From Tigriopus japonicus (lineage: Eukaryota; Arthropoda; Copepoda; Harpacticoida; Harpacticidae), in assembly GCA_010645155.1 (NCBI GenBank), contig JAAGOF010000023.1:242421-306420 (forward strand): a stretch of 64,000 nt of DNA. The letters are read 5' to 3'. Both the position numbers and the translations under genes were made by a program. A model generated the notes under the pieces. It ran no database searches and was not told the DNA's origin. It saw only the letters and a list, made by a program, of their open reading frames with translations. Positions 38,019-50,353 of the stretch are shown here, in pieces (position 1 is the first letter of the stretch; every line of letters starts with the position of its first letter).

Positions 38019-38647
38019 TGGTGGAAACTTTAGCGTTTTTAATACAAAAAATCGTTTCCGTTTAGACTTAAATAATGATTATTATGGCCAATACTTCAAA
38101 TTGAGACATACGTACTGGTATACTGAAAGGGCAATTCCAACCCAAATTTCTGCACTATTATCCTTGAGGGACTATCCTTGAGGAAAAAGGGATTTGTTAA
38201 ACTACAGAAGGGCATGAGCTTCTTTATGTTAAACCACTTTGATGTAATCATATTTTGTTATTCTGAAATGTTGAAATTGGCAAAAATATATTGGCAGTGA
38301 TCCTATTGAAGGGCCAATATTTATGAAAGTCTTATAAGGTATATACTTGGTCAGTCGGCCCTCTTCTAAACTCGTGTTTTTACTTCAGTTCAAATTTTTT
38401 TTTCGTACTATTGGTAAAATCTTGAGCTCTTCTAAAAAATCGGCGTAATAGATTGATCGAGGTAACAATATGAAATGTGTAACTGAACTAAAGCTCCTAC
38501 TGTAAAATGACCTTAACGCATATTGATGGTGCCATGAACCAAGACAATCATATTTAGCGGATAATTAAGGTCATTGCAATGCGTTGTTTTGCGGTTCGAA
38601 TTGCTTGAATGGCTCTCCGGAAAACTCAAAATCATTTTGAATTCCAG
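38019..38647. other. Intergenic region upstream of the paired small genes
   Basis: Any first exon shared by or feeding the following exons should lie here, but no convincing phase-1 donor after an ATG was found. Confidence 0.35.
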
Positions 38648-39042
38648 GCCAAAGGATGAACCGAATCGCACCGCAACAATTGCAATGGCCTTACCAACAC
38701 CATTCAAGAACCGTCCGACAGGCCGTGGTCCCAACAACGGCAACCGAATTCGATGATGTCGCTGCCGTAACCGCCGCAATTATTGGACTGACTTCCTCGA
38801 TTTTGATTTTTGAAAACCTTCGTGTCCGGTTTGTGGACTTGAGAAGGCGAATCAACGAAAAAACTGATCGGCAAAACGATCTCATCTTGAGAATTTTCCC
38901 GGTGTGCGAGGCCATATTGGCTGCCGGAAGAGAAACACTCGTTTCCACACCTGGCAACGTTATTGAAAATGCCGACAAAATCAATACCCTGATCGGACAC
39001 TTTGATGGAGTCATGAAGTGTGATGCCGATGTAACTCTATAA
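38648..39042 (+). CDS. Terminal exon of a small TM/coiled-coil protein, copy A, unrecognised family
   Basis: The exon opens after GAATTCCAG with two bases of a split codon. An in-frame ATG is at 38656 and the stop at 39040-39042 (128 residues from that Met). A polar N-terminus leads to a hydrophobic helix (VAAVTAAIIGLTSSILIFEN), an amphipathic stretch (VDLRRRINEKTDRQNDLILR), then VCEAILAAGRETL and INTLIGHFDGVMKC. Its exon phase and residue pattern match copy B downstream, so the two are paralogues or alternative terminal exons. AATAAA at 39049-39054 gives it its own 3' end. No known family recognised. Confidence 0.6.
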
Positions 39043-39161
39043 GTTATAAATAAAATTTGATATTCCCGCTATTGGTGTATGGCTCATTAATCATGAGTTT
39101 CTACTGGTACAATTAAACTAAAGGCTTTATATTAAACCCGTCATTTTTCTATCGTTTTCAG

Positions 39162-39556
39162 CTCCAGAGTATAGTCGGGCCGAAACTAGCGTGGATTATT
39201 ATCACGGACCCTATCGGTACCAACATGCCCAGTTAGCCCCCAGACAATCAAGGCAAGCTACAGCCGCAGATTTCACGGGCTTGTCGATGGTAGCTGCAGC
39301 TGCGGTGGGCGTAGGTACGGGTTTGTTGGTGCACAATGTACTAACCCAGAAAATGAACCAATTGGACGAAGTGGTGCGGGATCAACGAGCGGCACTCGAT
39401 ACTCTTGCCGCAGCTTTGACCAACACCGAGGTGGTTTGCAATGCAGTACGAAATGCTGGGCTCGTAACCCTCAATGCTCCGCCCACTCCCCAAAACAATG
39501 CCGCAGCCATTAATCAACTGATTAACAACCTTAGCCAAGTCAACATGTGCACGTGA
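39162..39556 (+). CDS. Terminal exon of a small TM/coiled-coil protein, copy B
   Basis: It begins after TCGTTTTCAG with the same split-codon phase as copy A. No in-frame ATG lies upstream before a stop, so an upstream exon is required. It encodes PEYSRAETSVDYYHGPYRY, a hydrophobic segment (MVAAAAVGVGTGLLVHNVL) and a heptad-like helix (LDEVVRDQRAALDTLAAALT). VCNAVRNAGLVTLNAPP and INQLINNLSQVNMCT then the stop follow. The VC.A...AG..TL and IN.LI.......C positions align with copy A. AATAAA at 39608-39613. Function unknown; the architecture suggests a small membrane-anchored protein. Confidence 0.6.
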
Positions 39557-39945
39557 TTTGCAGGAAGAAAAACTTGGTTGACAGATTGGAATTGTAAATG
39601 TAATTCAAATAAACGGTTTATTTCTTGTCATTCTTCTCAGTAAAAACACCAATGATCAATGACCATAAAAAGTGAAGCCTGGATAAACATAGTAGAAGAT
39701 ATTTTAAAAATACGGAATTAATGCTGTTGGGAGGGTTTGCTTTGAATTATATTAAGGCGATTTGGAGAGTAAGGGCGGGTGTCATTGACTGAAGGTCGCA
39801 AAATTCATATTGAACAATGATTGTTGTCTAGCCGCTGGACTCTGTGTTCTGCACAATGTGGATTCATTATTATTGCCAGGAAACCAATTCAAACAGAAAG
39901 GACATGTATGAACACGCTAATATTTCCTAGGCGCACTCAGGACTC

Positions 39946-40925
39946 TACAGGGTGACACATAAATCTTTGCCTGTTTGCAATCATAACAAAATCACTTATT
40001 TTTGCCTTACTAATTGCAAACGAAGAAGGTTTGCAAAATGAAATATGTGTATCAATCACTTACAAACTATTTATATTTCTTGCACATTTTTGTCAGGTTG
40101 TAGGAAAACACCAAAATGAATTGATTCCCTAAGGCTCTGTTTTTGATAAAAGTTGATGTGTCCATGATTGAAAAAGTGCCCAAAGGACAATAAACAATTG
40201 CCCCTTTATGGTTGGTTTCCGTGGATTCAAATTTTGATGATGGTTCAATGGTAGCTTAAAGAGCAAATCAGATTTTATAACATGATGTGAATTCTGTTTG
40301 AGTCGGGTTGTATGAGTGTTGAAAAAAAACAATGGAGGTTTTCATTTGTCTGGATGCAATTTAGGCTTTTGAGACCGTCAGAAGACATTTGCACCAACTA
40401 ATTTTGACAAACTGTCATCATTAGGGTCCAGGTTAATATCTCTTGGTCCTGTTAAATTTTGAGATATTTCTCTTGTTAAATCATGAAGTTATTCAATCTG
40501 TTCTAGAACCATTAGCTTTCTTCTTCTCGCCAAAAATGAAACGTCTTCCATTTCAAGGCGAGTTAATATGACTCTAATTAATCTTGTATTCAATCGATCC
40601 AACTTTAATCACGCTCGCAGGCACCCTCCATATGTATAGCAACTGATTTGGGTGTCATTTTGAAATACGAGATCAAGACAGCTCTTGTACAATACTTTTT
40701 TTTGAAAACAATCAGGAATTATAGACATTGGAAATATTGCTGGGATCAAGTTCCTTTGGCACCATTGATCACTCATATGGAAAAGTGTAAAAGCTAAAAG
40801 TAGCTGATTGAAAGATGTACAGCAAAAACTATTTTCAGGTTGTGTTTTTTTGATTATTGAAAAGCGAAGGTATATAAGATTTTGTCCTGTTTCTGAGGCG
40901 GCAAAGATTTATGTGTCACAGTGTA
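39946..40925. mobile_element. TA-flanked non-autonomous element (Tc1/mariner-like MITE), 976 bp
   Basis: Inverted ends CAGGGTGACACATAAATC (39948) and CACTGTGACACATAAATC (inverted, ending 40923) match over 24 bp, through TTTGCC, except for two positions. TA duplications sit at 39946-39947 and 40924-40925. The interior has no transposase frame. The TA target and end length fit the Tc1/mariner superfamily. Confidence 0.72.
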
Positions 40926-42729
40926 TGCACACTTCGCAATTCCAAAATATAGGAAGCCATGTTCAGTTAGTTTTGAAGGCAATAAATAATGTATTCTTAA
41001 AACACAATGTACAATAGCCAAAGGGCGGAGAGAAGTGAAAACATAAAGAATATTTTTTTACATAAAAGGACATTTTTGGGAGGAGGAAACAAGCGCCTTT
41101 TATCAATTTTCCCTGTCTAAGTATTCAAATGAAACATCATTTTGGCCAAATAAAAATTGATAAACTGACCTCCAAAAACAACCTTTGACCCCTCCAAAAA
41201 CACCCTTTTTCCCGTCCTTTAACATCAGCCTTTGAGAAACAACGAATCAGTATGGATCAGTTTATAAAATGACCGCCAGGAGCGCTTTACAGAAGGTTAA
41301 GGAAAACAAGCAAGACCTCTGGAGTTCCTTTTGATCTACTAACGCTAAAAATCTTGAGCTATACGTAACTTGTAAAAGGTATGAGTAACACTTATTTTGA
41401 CTCATTTCTGACGCACAATAGTGAACACTAGGACAGCTAATAACTTAGTAGAAGCTTTGACCATGTCGATCCTCTGACCAGTATCATTGGTAGACATTTG
41501 TTCACTAGCGCGTCTTTTTTCTCGAGTTTCATTCTTAGAACCCAACTGTTTGGTCAACATTTCAGAGCTACAACGGTGAAAAGCCTGGACGTTGATAAAT
41601 GACGTTAAAATGATGACCAACCTTTTGTGACACATCTTTGATTTTTTTTATGGAGAATTGGAGAATGACTCTGTAAAAAATGCCTTCCAAATCCCTTGTT
41701 GGACATTGCTCTCTTAAACACAGAAGCATCAAAGTCCTCTTTTTCGTGGCACATCGGAACACACTTTTGTAAGTCAAGTGTCTTTATGCAACCGAAACGC
41801 AGCATGTTTCGTTTGGGTACCTTCTGTTACCCAATCAGAGATTCGAGACGGCAATGCATCCATTCCCTCTTCTCTCAGAAGCAGCCCAATTCCTCTTAGA
41901 TAACTTGCCATGGTAAAACGGGTTGTAAGACAGTTATTTGAAGGCCATAAAGAACACTATCGTACAAACCAACAATAATATGGAGGATGAAGCTGCTTTG
42001 ATATTGAAGTGAAGAGGAATGTGAACGCGTAAAGATGGGGTCTAACCTTTTGATTGCTTATTGTGCGTTATTTTTGATAACGCTTGAGAGCAATTTATTT
42101 CGTAAAATGTATAATTTCAAGATGATCTTTAAACTTATGTTATCAAAAGAAACAAACCAAATGGGCCCAAAACCGGAACCAAAAAGGGGCTTAATCCTCT
42201 AAACCAAACTAAAATAGAAAACACTTGACCAGGAGTCCATTGTAGCAATAAATTAAGTTTAAAATTGATTAGCAAGGCAAATACTATTTCTTGAACTAGA
42301 GAACACTAAATTCATCAATTTTGAGGTTTTTTTATATTTTTGTTTGAAGATAAATGACTTCGTTAAAACACGAGCATCCATATAAAATGAGTTAACCTTA
42401 GTCCAGCTTTTTCTTCATTATGCATGTTTTAGCTTTGAGTGATACAAATGGAAAAGTTTCGGTGAAAGCTGAATTTATGAAACCCACACTTAACATGCTT
42501 ACTCAATGACAAAAAGGAAGGCCAAATTTATAAAATAATCGGAGCTTTTGGACGAACAATCTGTTAGTTTTCTCCTAAACTACATCTTTAAATTGATTAT
42601 CTACTTTTGGTATGAGCAAGCAAAACAGAATCCGAATCAGTCATTTGATTGAAATCGCCTTTCAAAGATCATAGTTTGGTTGCAACCGGTGAATCAGGAA
42701 TTTGCTCGTAAAACTTAGACCAGGTTCTT
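40926..42729. other. AT-rich intergenic region
   Basis: No gene recognised. Overlapping frames at 41402-41899 lie on both strands without motifs. Related CTCCAAAAACA phrases at 41170-41205 are a minor local repeat. Confidence 0.45.
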
Positions 42730-42985
42730 CTGGATTGACACATGCTCCTCGATTTGCACAAAGCACTTGGACGAGCCAAGGACGTTTAGAATTTGATGGA
42801 CTGCGCACGGCCGACCAAAATCGAGTAAAGTTACTGCACAGAAAAAGGAAAAGCCCCTTTTTACCTATGCACTAAATCGACCCGATCTTGGTCGACCGTG
42901 TTCAATCCAATAAACTCTAGAAATCCTTGGATGAGTGTACGACAGAGCTTTGTAGGCTGAAGAGTGACCCCTCAGAAATTGTTTC
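42730..42985. repeat. Long imperfect inverted repeat (foldback)
   Basis: Arms of ~90-100 bp mirror each other at roughly 75% identity. CCAAGGACGTTTAGAATTTG then GCACGGCCGACCAAAATCGA in the left arm pair with the inverted CACGGTCGACCAAGATCG and CCAAGGATTTCTAGAG in the right. The loop is near 42850. No clean target duplication was found. It may be a decayed MITE or a transcribed hairpin. Confidence 0.55.
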
Positions 42986-43448
42986 CTGTTTCATTCCTCA
43001 AAGAAAATTTCCGTCTTCACTCACAGTACATATATTTTTTGTTCCGGATTTTTACTGCTGCTGCAAGGAATGGGATTCCCTGTAAAAGGATAAGGATTTT
43101 TCTTAAATTTATACAATTAACATTTAGATGATATTTGGGCAACCAACGAGTTACTGTTGGCAAATTTGGACAACCCTTGAATAGGAAGGTGATCATTTTT
43201 TTGCATTTTTCAAAGCCAGGTCTAGATTGAGAGTCATATTGCTATGAACCTAATACAAAAACTTTCTTTTATAGACCTAATATGTTCAGTTTTAGAGCAC
43301 GTATAGTTTCCTGTTGATCAACTGCAGAGTTATTTGATTTTAACCAATCCACAGAGCAAAATAACGTTTCTGATATTTCCTAAAACCCACTAATAAAAAG
43401 TATCTGTTTGATAAAAAGAATCCTTTTTAGCAATGAAAAAGGGTTCCG
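42986..43448. other. Intergenic spacer
   Basis: No feature recognised. Confidence 0.5.
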
Positions 43449-43680
43449 GGATAACTCAGTTCCGCGGAAAATCCGGTACAGGATGATTCAATGCAACATA
43501 ACTGGGTACACCGGATAACTGGTTGCAGGAAGATTCTGTTCAAGATAACTGGGTACACCGGATAACCCGGTACAGGATGATTCAGTACAATATAAACAAT
43601 ATAACCGGGTACACCGGATAATTGGGTACAGGAAGATTCAGTACAAGATATTTTCGTTAAGCGGATAACGGGCTACAAAA
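43449..43680. repeat. Degenerate ~50-bp tandem repeat
   Basis: Four to five units start GGATAAC and contain GGTACAGGATGATTCAGTACA, without its last base in some units, and CTGGGTACACC. Unit length varies from ~47 to ~64 bp. It is not flanked by recognisable transposon ends. Confidence 0.75.
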
Positions 43681-43821
43681 GGAATACTGGTTGAAATGGA
43701 AAAGTTGGGATGATACGTGTTGGAAAAGATTGTTGAGATAGGCGGAAGGCAATTGTTTGAATTGTCTTTCTTGAAATGTTTTTGAAAGTACTAAAACAAA
43801 TTGAGAATTCAATGGAACATG

Positions 43822-44303
43822 CACAAAGGTTGCTAAGTGAGCTTTTTAAATCATTTAGCTAGCGGTAAAACAAGGTCGTTGTCTTTGCAAATTTTGGCAA
43901 ATTCAAGTCACTTCAACTTTTGCGCGTATTCAATATGTCTAGGTGCCTGGACATGATCACTAATCTACAGCTAGATAACTCAGCTTACAACTGGTTGATC
44001 AGCTGTTCAGTTTATTTAATAGAAAAAAAGAAATTTAAAATCATATATTGCCAGAAAGAAGCAATAAAAGCTACGTTATTTCTCTTTATGGGACACAATC
44101 TTAAATATTCATTTAATATTATAAAATAATCTGAACAAATATGCATCTTTGATTTATTTTTAGAAACGCTTATTTTGGAAATCCTTATTAGACACTTTTT
44201 TGCAGTAGCACAAGGATTGCTGAAGTGATTTTTATCAAATTACCCTGAAAGTGAATTTTGCACATTATCGACCTAACGCCAGCAAGCCAAGGTATCCTTT
44301 GTG
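43822..44303. repeat. Dispersed repeat related to the 52.5-53.8 kb element
   Basis: The left end CACAAAGGTTGCTAAGTGAG, then TTTTTAAATCATTTAGCTAG and CGGTAAAACAAGG, matches the terminal region of the element at 52547-53782. The interior (CAACTGGTTGATCAGCTG, TATTGCCAGAAAGAAGC, the CGACCTAACGCCAGC region) parallels 53320-53620. The right end CCTTTGTGCATG mirrors the left CATGCACAAAGG. The two copies are well diverged. Confidence 0.6.
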
Positions 44304-45920
44304 CATGTATTTTGTGTATGTATTGCATGTCCCATTACAAACATAGACACGCCCCACAGAGGTAAAAAAGGGAAGTACTGGAACAGTTTTCATGAAAGGC
44401 TTAAAACTTAAAATGTATCCTCAAGATTTTTGGCTGAGGGGTTGCTGTGATAAACCCACCAAGCCCTTGAAAAAACTTGTCACTATTGTCCCATTTTTTG
44501 CTCCAAGGCATAGATCTCGCTACTGTAATACAGTGGTCTATATCCAAGGATTTACAAGGTCTTGGCATCCCCCGTATCGTGTCCGTGGACCATTCAATCT
44601 GATCTATTCTTAAAGACCAAGGCTTGATGTCAAATTTACTACCACGTCCGTCAGCCCCTTGACTCCTTTCTCCTTTGACTCAAAGCATAGGAGAGTTGAT
44701 ATCCAAGAGGTCATTCATTGTACGGATGTGCCTGTCTCCCCATGATTATTTACAAGGTTTGCGCATTTGTTGAAAATTTAAAAAGGAGAAACTGTTCTGC
44801 AATGTTTCAAAAGATAAGAGTTTTGAAGGTCTAGGCTTCTATGGCTAGGAAGTTATTCAGGTTTAACCAATATACCGGATATTTTACCACGGTGTTTAAA
44901 ACGGTGCCACGGCAAATTTAATCAATAATTCGTGTGTACTTATTGTATTATCTGAACCACAGAGTTCTAGAGTGGTTATGTTCAGCCAGACTCGGCTAAA
45001 GATTTGTTGGAAAATTTTCAGGTCCCAACTGACCTTTGATTTATTGATCACTTGTGCCCAAACAAGTTCACACTCTGTAATCGCAATATTCCATAACAAC
45101 CACAGCAACCTTGCACAAATTGCACAAACAGTAGTACAGTCAACTGAACAGACTGAATTTCGTTGTTTGGGCACAATTCACTTTGGAAAAATCAAGTTTT
45201 CCCATCCAACCTTTGCTATTCGACAGCTGTAACTTGTCCAACAGAATCTTCTGCTCACCCCGTGATCTGAATGATCAAATCAAAGATTCAGTGGAAGCTA
45301 CTTGACAACCTTCCCACTCGTCTAATAACAACCAAATTCGATGATTTATCCACTTCCAACCTTCCTACCCATAGACCATCCCCATGATCTTTAATCCTAC
45401 CACGAGCACCAATGCACTGATTATAGCATAAAATCTATGTATCAAGGTTTACCTTTACCGACCACCCTACTTTATTCCGTGGTCTATGCTTTATTTCACC
45501 ATTAATCACGTGTACCAGGTTGTCTTGTACTGAATCTTCCTGAATCGAGTTTTCCGTTGGGACAAACGTTTTTGAAAGCTCGAATGTCTTGAACGATTGT
45601 TGGTTAAGCTACTTTAATCAACTCTACCACAAACTCCTTCGTTTTGATGGGATCGTTTGGAAGTCCATAAACTTCCCAATCTGGCTGACCCAGACTATCA
45701 GAGCCAAAAGTCTTTCTTTACACGAAAAAGTTTCTTTTTAAGAAGGATTTCTTGGGTTCATCACCAACTTTCACCCAAGAGGAAAGATCATGAGGGAAGG
45801 CAGAAAATTTAGAAAGCAGGGTCAAAGGATATTGAGTAAAACAAATTGTACAGCCTTAACAATCAAATATAGATTTCAAAAGATTTCAATGTCAAACCAC
45901 AAACAGTGTGCACCAGGTTT
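44304..45920. other. Intergenic region
   Basis: A minus frame at 44896-45174 (Cys- and Trp-rich, VDCTTVCAICARLLWLLWN) is not recognised and may be repeat-derived. Nothing else is supported. Confidence 0.4.
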
Positions 45921-46609
45921 TTAGTTAACAATTTCTTGGTTCAACTCCATGAGCGACATACTCCAAGATCTGGTCAGAAGGGGAGATTCCCGAGTGTACT
46001 TTTGCACAATCAAATGGGTGCCCCATCCTAACCCAAAACCCAACATGATAACGCCAATGTATGACGCTATTATGTAGTACTTATACATGGATATGAACTT
46101 CACCAATTCTGACAAATCCAACTCCATGTAGATCTTGTAGCCATGACCAGTCACGTAAAACAAAATGGAGGTTAACAAGATACTAAGAAGTGCAATTTTC
46201 AGTATCTTGTACCACAAATGACGGTTCGTCAACCGGCTTGAACTTCTCTCTAGGTTGATGGAGCCATTCATCGTTTCACCGGGTTGAATTGATACTTGCT
46301 CCGCCCACCGAGGCATCTGGGGAAGCAGGACCAAGTCTTCAGAGGAAGAGGAAGCTAAAGAAAGACTAATTTTGATAATTTTGAACATTGAAACGTCTCT
46401 GTTAGCTTACTGTTAAGAGTTTCATTTGAGTCCGCATGAAAGCCTTTCTCTAAAGTTGGCGGAGATCCGTCGAAATAGGACGCGACTGTTCCTGCGGGTG
46501 AAGGACAAGGTCTGTCCCTCCTTGGTAAACCTATGATTAATTCTGGCACGAGATATTCGAGAAAAGGAGTCCCAGTTTCGCTATTTCCACCAGCCATTTT
46601 AAATTTCAA
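45921..46609 (-). CDS. Two-TM membrane protein, unrecognised
   Basis: Exons 46411-46609 and 45921-46354 (minus) join with good GT-AG borders (AACA|GTAAGC; TTTCTTTAG|C) to give 210 residues. The N-terminal ~130 residues are polar and proline/serine-rich, so probably cytosolic. Two hydrophobic helices follow: ILKIALLSILLTSILFYVTG and, after ~30 residues including LDLSELVKFISMYKYY, IIASYIGVIMLGFGLGWGTH. The C-terminus is MSLMELNQEIVN. Met1 and an internal Met at residue 5 (MAGGNSETG) are both possible starts. I do not recognise the family. Consistent phase and intact frames make a real gene likely. Confidence 0.65.
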
Positions 46610-47137
46610 AAAGTGTCAAAGGAACAACCGAAGCCACAGAGTAACGGATGCGAACTGACCACAAGCTGACCGGCGTGGAGCTGAAACCCAGTTTTGCCCC
46701 TTTGAACTTGGGCTAACTGCGTAGTTGAAGAATTAGGAACTCCCCTCTCTAATGCCCAAATAATGAAGGTTTCACGTGCTCTATCACGTTCAGTTCAATG
46801 TATGGTTATTTCATTTGGGAAAGCACACCCAAATTCCCCTCTAGCTTTTTTCTCCTCTTTTTCAAAAGTGTTGAGTTCCTATCTTGCTTACCATTTCGCA
46901 AAAAAGTAACGAACAAAGCCAAAACTAGAGCTCTCGTTATAAATTAGTTTTCAAGGTGACACCGACAAAATAAGTATTTCTTACGTATGAAGTCCAAATT
47001 GGGGGTCATTATTCTTCTCGTCATAAAGAGGTGATTTTCTGATCCTTCAGAATTTAGAGAGGTGAAGTTCAATCTTTCCCCTTTTCGCCCTACAACATAA
47101 ATATGTCAAATATTGAATGATTGAAGTAGCCCGAGCT

Positions 47138-47395
47138 AGGGGTGGGCAAGAAACCGGTGTCGAGGTGTCAACACAGACACCGGCTTATCCAACTTTCAGT
47201 GTCGGTGTCGACACCGGCCTTTTATGTCGACGCGAACAAGGTTTCCTGATTTTTTCAAAAATGCGAAAAAATACTACATAAACACTTTCACAGCCGGTGT
47301 CGGCAATGAAATCGGTGTCAAGGTTAGTGTCGACACCGGTGTTGATGTTAGAATTGACATCAACACCGGTGATGTCAATTCTTCGCATAGTGCCA
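47138..47395. repeat. Palindrome-rich ACACCGGTGTCGA repeats, possible truncated hAT end
   Basis: AGGGGTGGGCAAGAAACCGG at ~47138 resembles a hAT terminus. It is followed by many copies of GTGTCGACACCGG and GGTGTTGATGT in both orientations, some perfect palindromes. The mirror terminus was not found downstream, so the element is truncated or the match is fortuitous. Confidence 0.45.
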
Positions 47396-50353
47396 TATTC
47401 CAAACTTTAAGTTTTCATCTATTTAGACTGTTTATCTGTAATTATTAGCTAAACAAAATCTTTCGGCAGTTAAAAGTTGAAGAAAAGTTGGTTGAGTCAA
47501 ATGACTTTTTCCAAACCTTTTTGTGAGTAAATCTTCATTTTCCAGTTTTCGGATTTTCGAGGTGATGCTACTTTTCGGAGCGAGCGCTGAGCGCCCGAGA
47601 ACAATAAATATCCGAACAAAAGAGATTGCCAATGACCGAAGCTATGACAAGATAAGCCAATTAAATTACATTGGAATGAATACAAGAACCTAGATAATAA
47701 ATTCTGCCTTCGTAAACAAAACACTTTTCTTCAATTTTCTCTTTTGCGTTATTCACAGTTCGGTTATGGACCAAAATCTCGTGTGCTTTCTTTTTTCACC
47801 AAAATCGCCATTGTTGTACTTTGGCATTTTGAAGTAAGAAAAAGGCAAAGATCTATAAGATATTCAGCTAGAATTTTTTCAATTATTTTAACCTCGGAGC
47901 CATTATGAATATCCTTCTATTGAAGTTAATGCGTAACCGGTTGCCAAACAATGAATAAGGTAATGTTGCCACCAAATTTACGATCATGACGCATCCCACT
48001 CCCTTTTTAAGACCCTTGCCCACATACATAGTACATGTACCTCTTTATCATTTAACCGAACTTGACATTACCGTATCTTTGTGGACCCCTCCCAAACCCT
48101 TTGCAATATGCATCATCTTGGATATTACACAATGCATCAGTCATCCAAAAAATTCTCAAATCTATTTATCTATTTGATGTATTCTGAGCAATTTCATCAT
48201 TTGGTCGCGCTGTTTAAATGGATTGGCACTGCATTAAGAGTCCAATCACTATTTTGAGTCGTTGACAATAATTAATCCTCTTAAAGTTAAACAACGAAGC
48301 AATTTCAAGTTCAGGTCAGATTTTGATTTCGAGTTTCTGGTTCCCTTTGTTGTCACAAAGGTCATGTCAAGAATTCAATGCTTAGTTAAGTATCTCTTCA
48401 TTGTGCTTCCTTCCTTTCATTGCAATACCACCATAGGAAATGAATTTACCGCACATGCAAAAATCAAGAATGGTTGTTTCTGGAGCACTATGATAACAAG
48501 AGTACGCGCATGAGATAGATTGGTCCCATTGAGGTGTGTGTGTTTACCATTGTGTTTACACAAGATTTACGAAAAAAGGGAAAGCTCAAAAAAGTATTAG
48601 GCATGGAAGAAATGCAGGACAATGTATGTGTACTTCCAGAATATGCACCAGACTTGAAGGTTGAAAGAGCTGTACTCTGGTTCAACGGTTCGATCACAGA
48701 GGCTAGATTTTTTTAGACGCAAAAGATTTATTTCACGATAGTACTTAAGTACTCTAAGTCCGATCTTGAGATCGATCTTTGCGTCTAAAAGGTCTCGCCC
48801 TCTTCTTTACACCCAAGTCTTGAAGATACCTACCTCAAATGTCTCCATTTGAACCCAGAATGGGCCTTTTGCTTTGTAATCGACACGCAATAATCATTTC
48901 ATTGTATCCCATCCAATGACGAAATATTTTTATTCAATGAGAAGAGTAGTTGGTAACAAAGATTATTATAAAAAAAAAGAAAAGAAAATGGATTAGAACT
49001 AACACGTTTTACTTCTTCTTTTCCCTTTTCTTTTCGAACCAAAGGGGAAATGCTGATCCTAAGTAAACCATGTGCGTGCTCTTGAAATTAAAGTGCTCTA
49101 ACTGTACCTTCATTCAGCCCTCATATTGTGGGTAATAACAATTACTTACTCACATTCCAATGGAAAGGGAATGACAATCGTCGAGCACAATTGTGATTGT
49201 TTATTTTTTTCATATTGCGTCGTCAATTTGATTTGTCATTGGCATTGTTAGAGACTAGAATTTCAATTTTGAAAATCATTTTTGTTATAGCTTTAAGGTG
49301 TCTGCTTGAATTGGAAGAATTAAACGGATTGGTTGCAAAATATGACTTGTGCTCTGAAAGAGTTTAGAGTCTACGGACGCTATCCTTTCATGTGATTTTT
49401 TTAGTTTGAATTCAATATCCAGGAAGTTCGATAGAAACCTGCAATTCAAAGTTGAACCATACCGTACTTCATAATGTAAAAAATAACAACAGGCATCCGG
49501 TGTAATGATTGCTTTTAGCGGTTTTGATCAAATCTCTATTTCAATGGAACAAGAGGTTTTGGCTTGAGGAAAAGCAAATTTTGGTTTTCAAAACGTACCA
49601 AAATGCTTTCTAAATTGATAAATACGTTTGTGAAAAATGAATGGACATTTTATTGGATGCATTTGCCTTAACATTTCCTTTTGTTACGCTCGCAAATTTT
49701 ATCACGCGAGAAAGGAAATGCGACTTTCCTATCTGGTTACTTAGCTCTCCTACTTTTAGAATGTATTTGCTTTTCTGTGGCAGACCCGTGTCAATTAATT
49801 TTCAATTGTAATTAATTACAATTACAACTACTTTGGTCCCAAAAGTAGTTAAATGCACTTACAACTACTTTATAATATTGTAATTAATTACAAATTAAAA
49901 ATTAAAAACAAAATAAACAATATTTGAAGATGTTTTATAGTCTGAGCAAGTTTAATTCTCCTTTTATGTCTGTCAAAAACTAACACCTGTTACCAGTTGA
50001 AGCATCTGCATGTTGCTGGTTCACTTTGTTTTGAACCAATAGTTCACCAACCGAGCGTGAAGTCAAAGTACGCGCGTACGTACCCAATGACTTTCTTAGG
50101 TCTTCAAGAGGACGCTCAAAAAGGTAGAACATCAGATAAAGCCTTGGTGATTTGAGTGGCTACCTTTATGGGTGTTCTTTTAAGAGGCTACTCTAATGGG
50201 TGTTCTATTTCTGGCGCATTTCTGACGCAAAGAATGTTTTGTTTTTCGGGCCCTCTTATAGTACAAAACGTCACCTTGAACTGGGTGTGTGTACAGGGTT
50301 TCGCAAAATAAGTGAAACATGGTTTGGTGTGATTTACAATTTCAAATGATAGT
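47396..50353. other. AT-rich intergenic region
   Basis: No supported gene. It contains a ~80-bp hairpin element at 48711-48790 (listed separately) and TAATTAATTACAATTACA repeats near 49800-49890. The rest is featureless. Confidence 0.45.
48711..48790. repeat. Small 80-bp inverted-repeat element
   Basis: TTTTAGACGCAAAAGAT at 48711-48727 and its near-perfect inverse ATCTTTGCGTCTAAAA at 48775-48790 enclose ~47 bp that includes AGTACTTAAGTACT. No clear target duplication. Confidence 0.5.
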
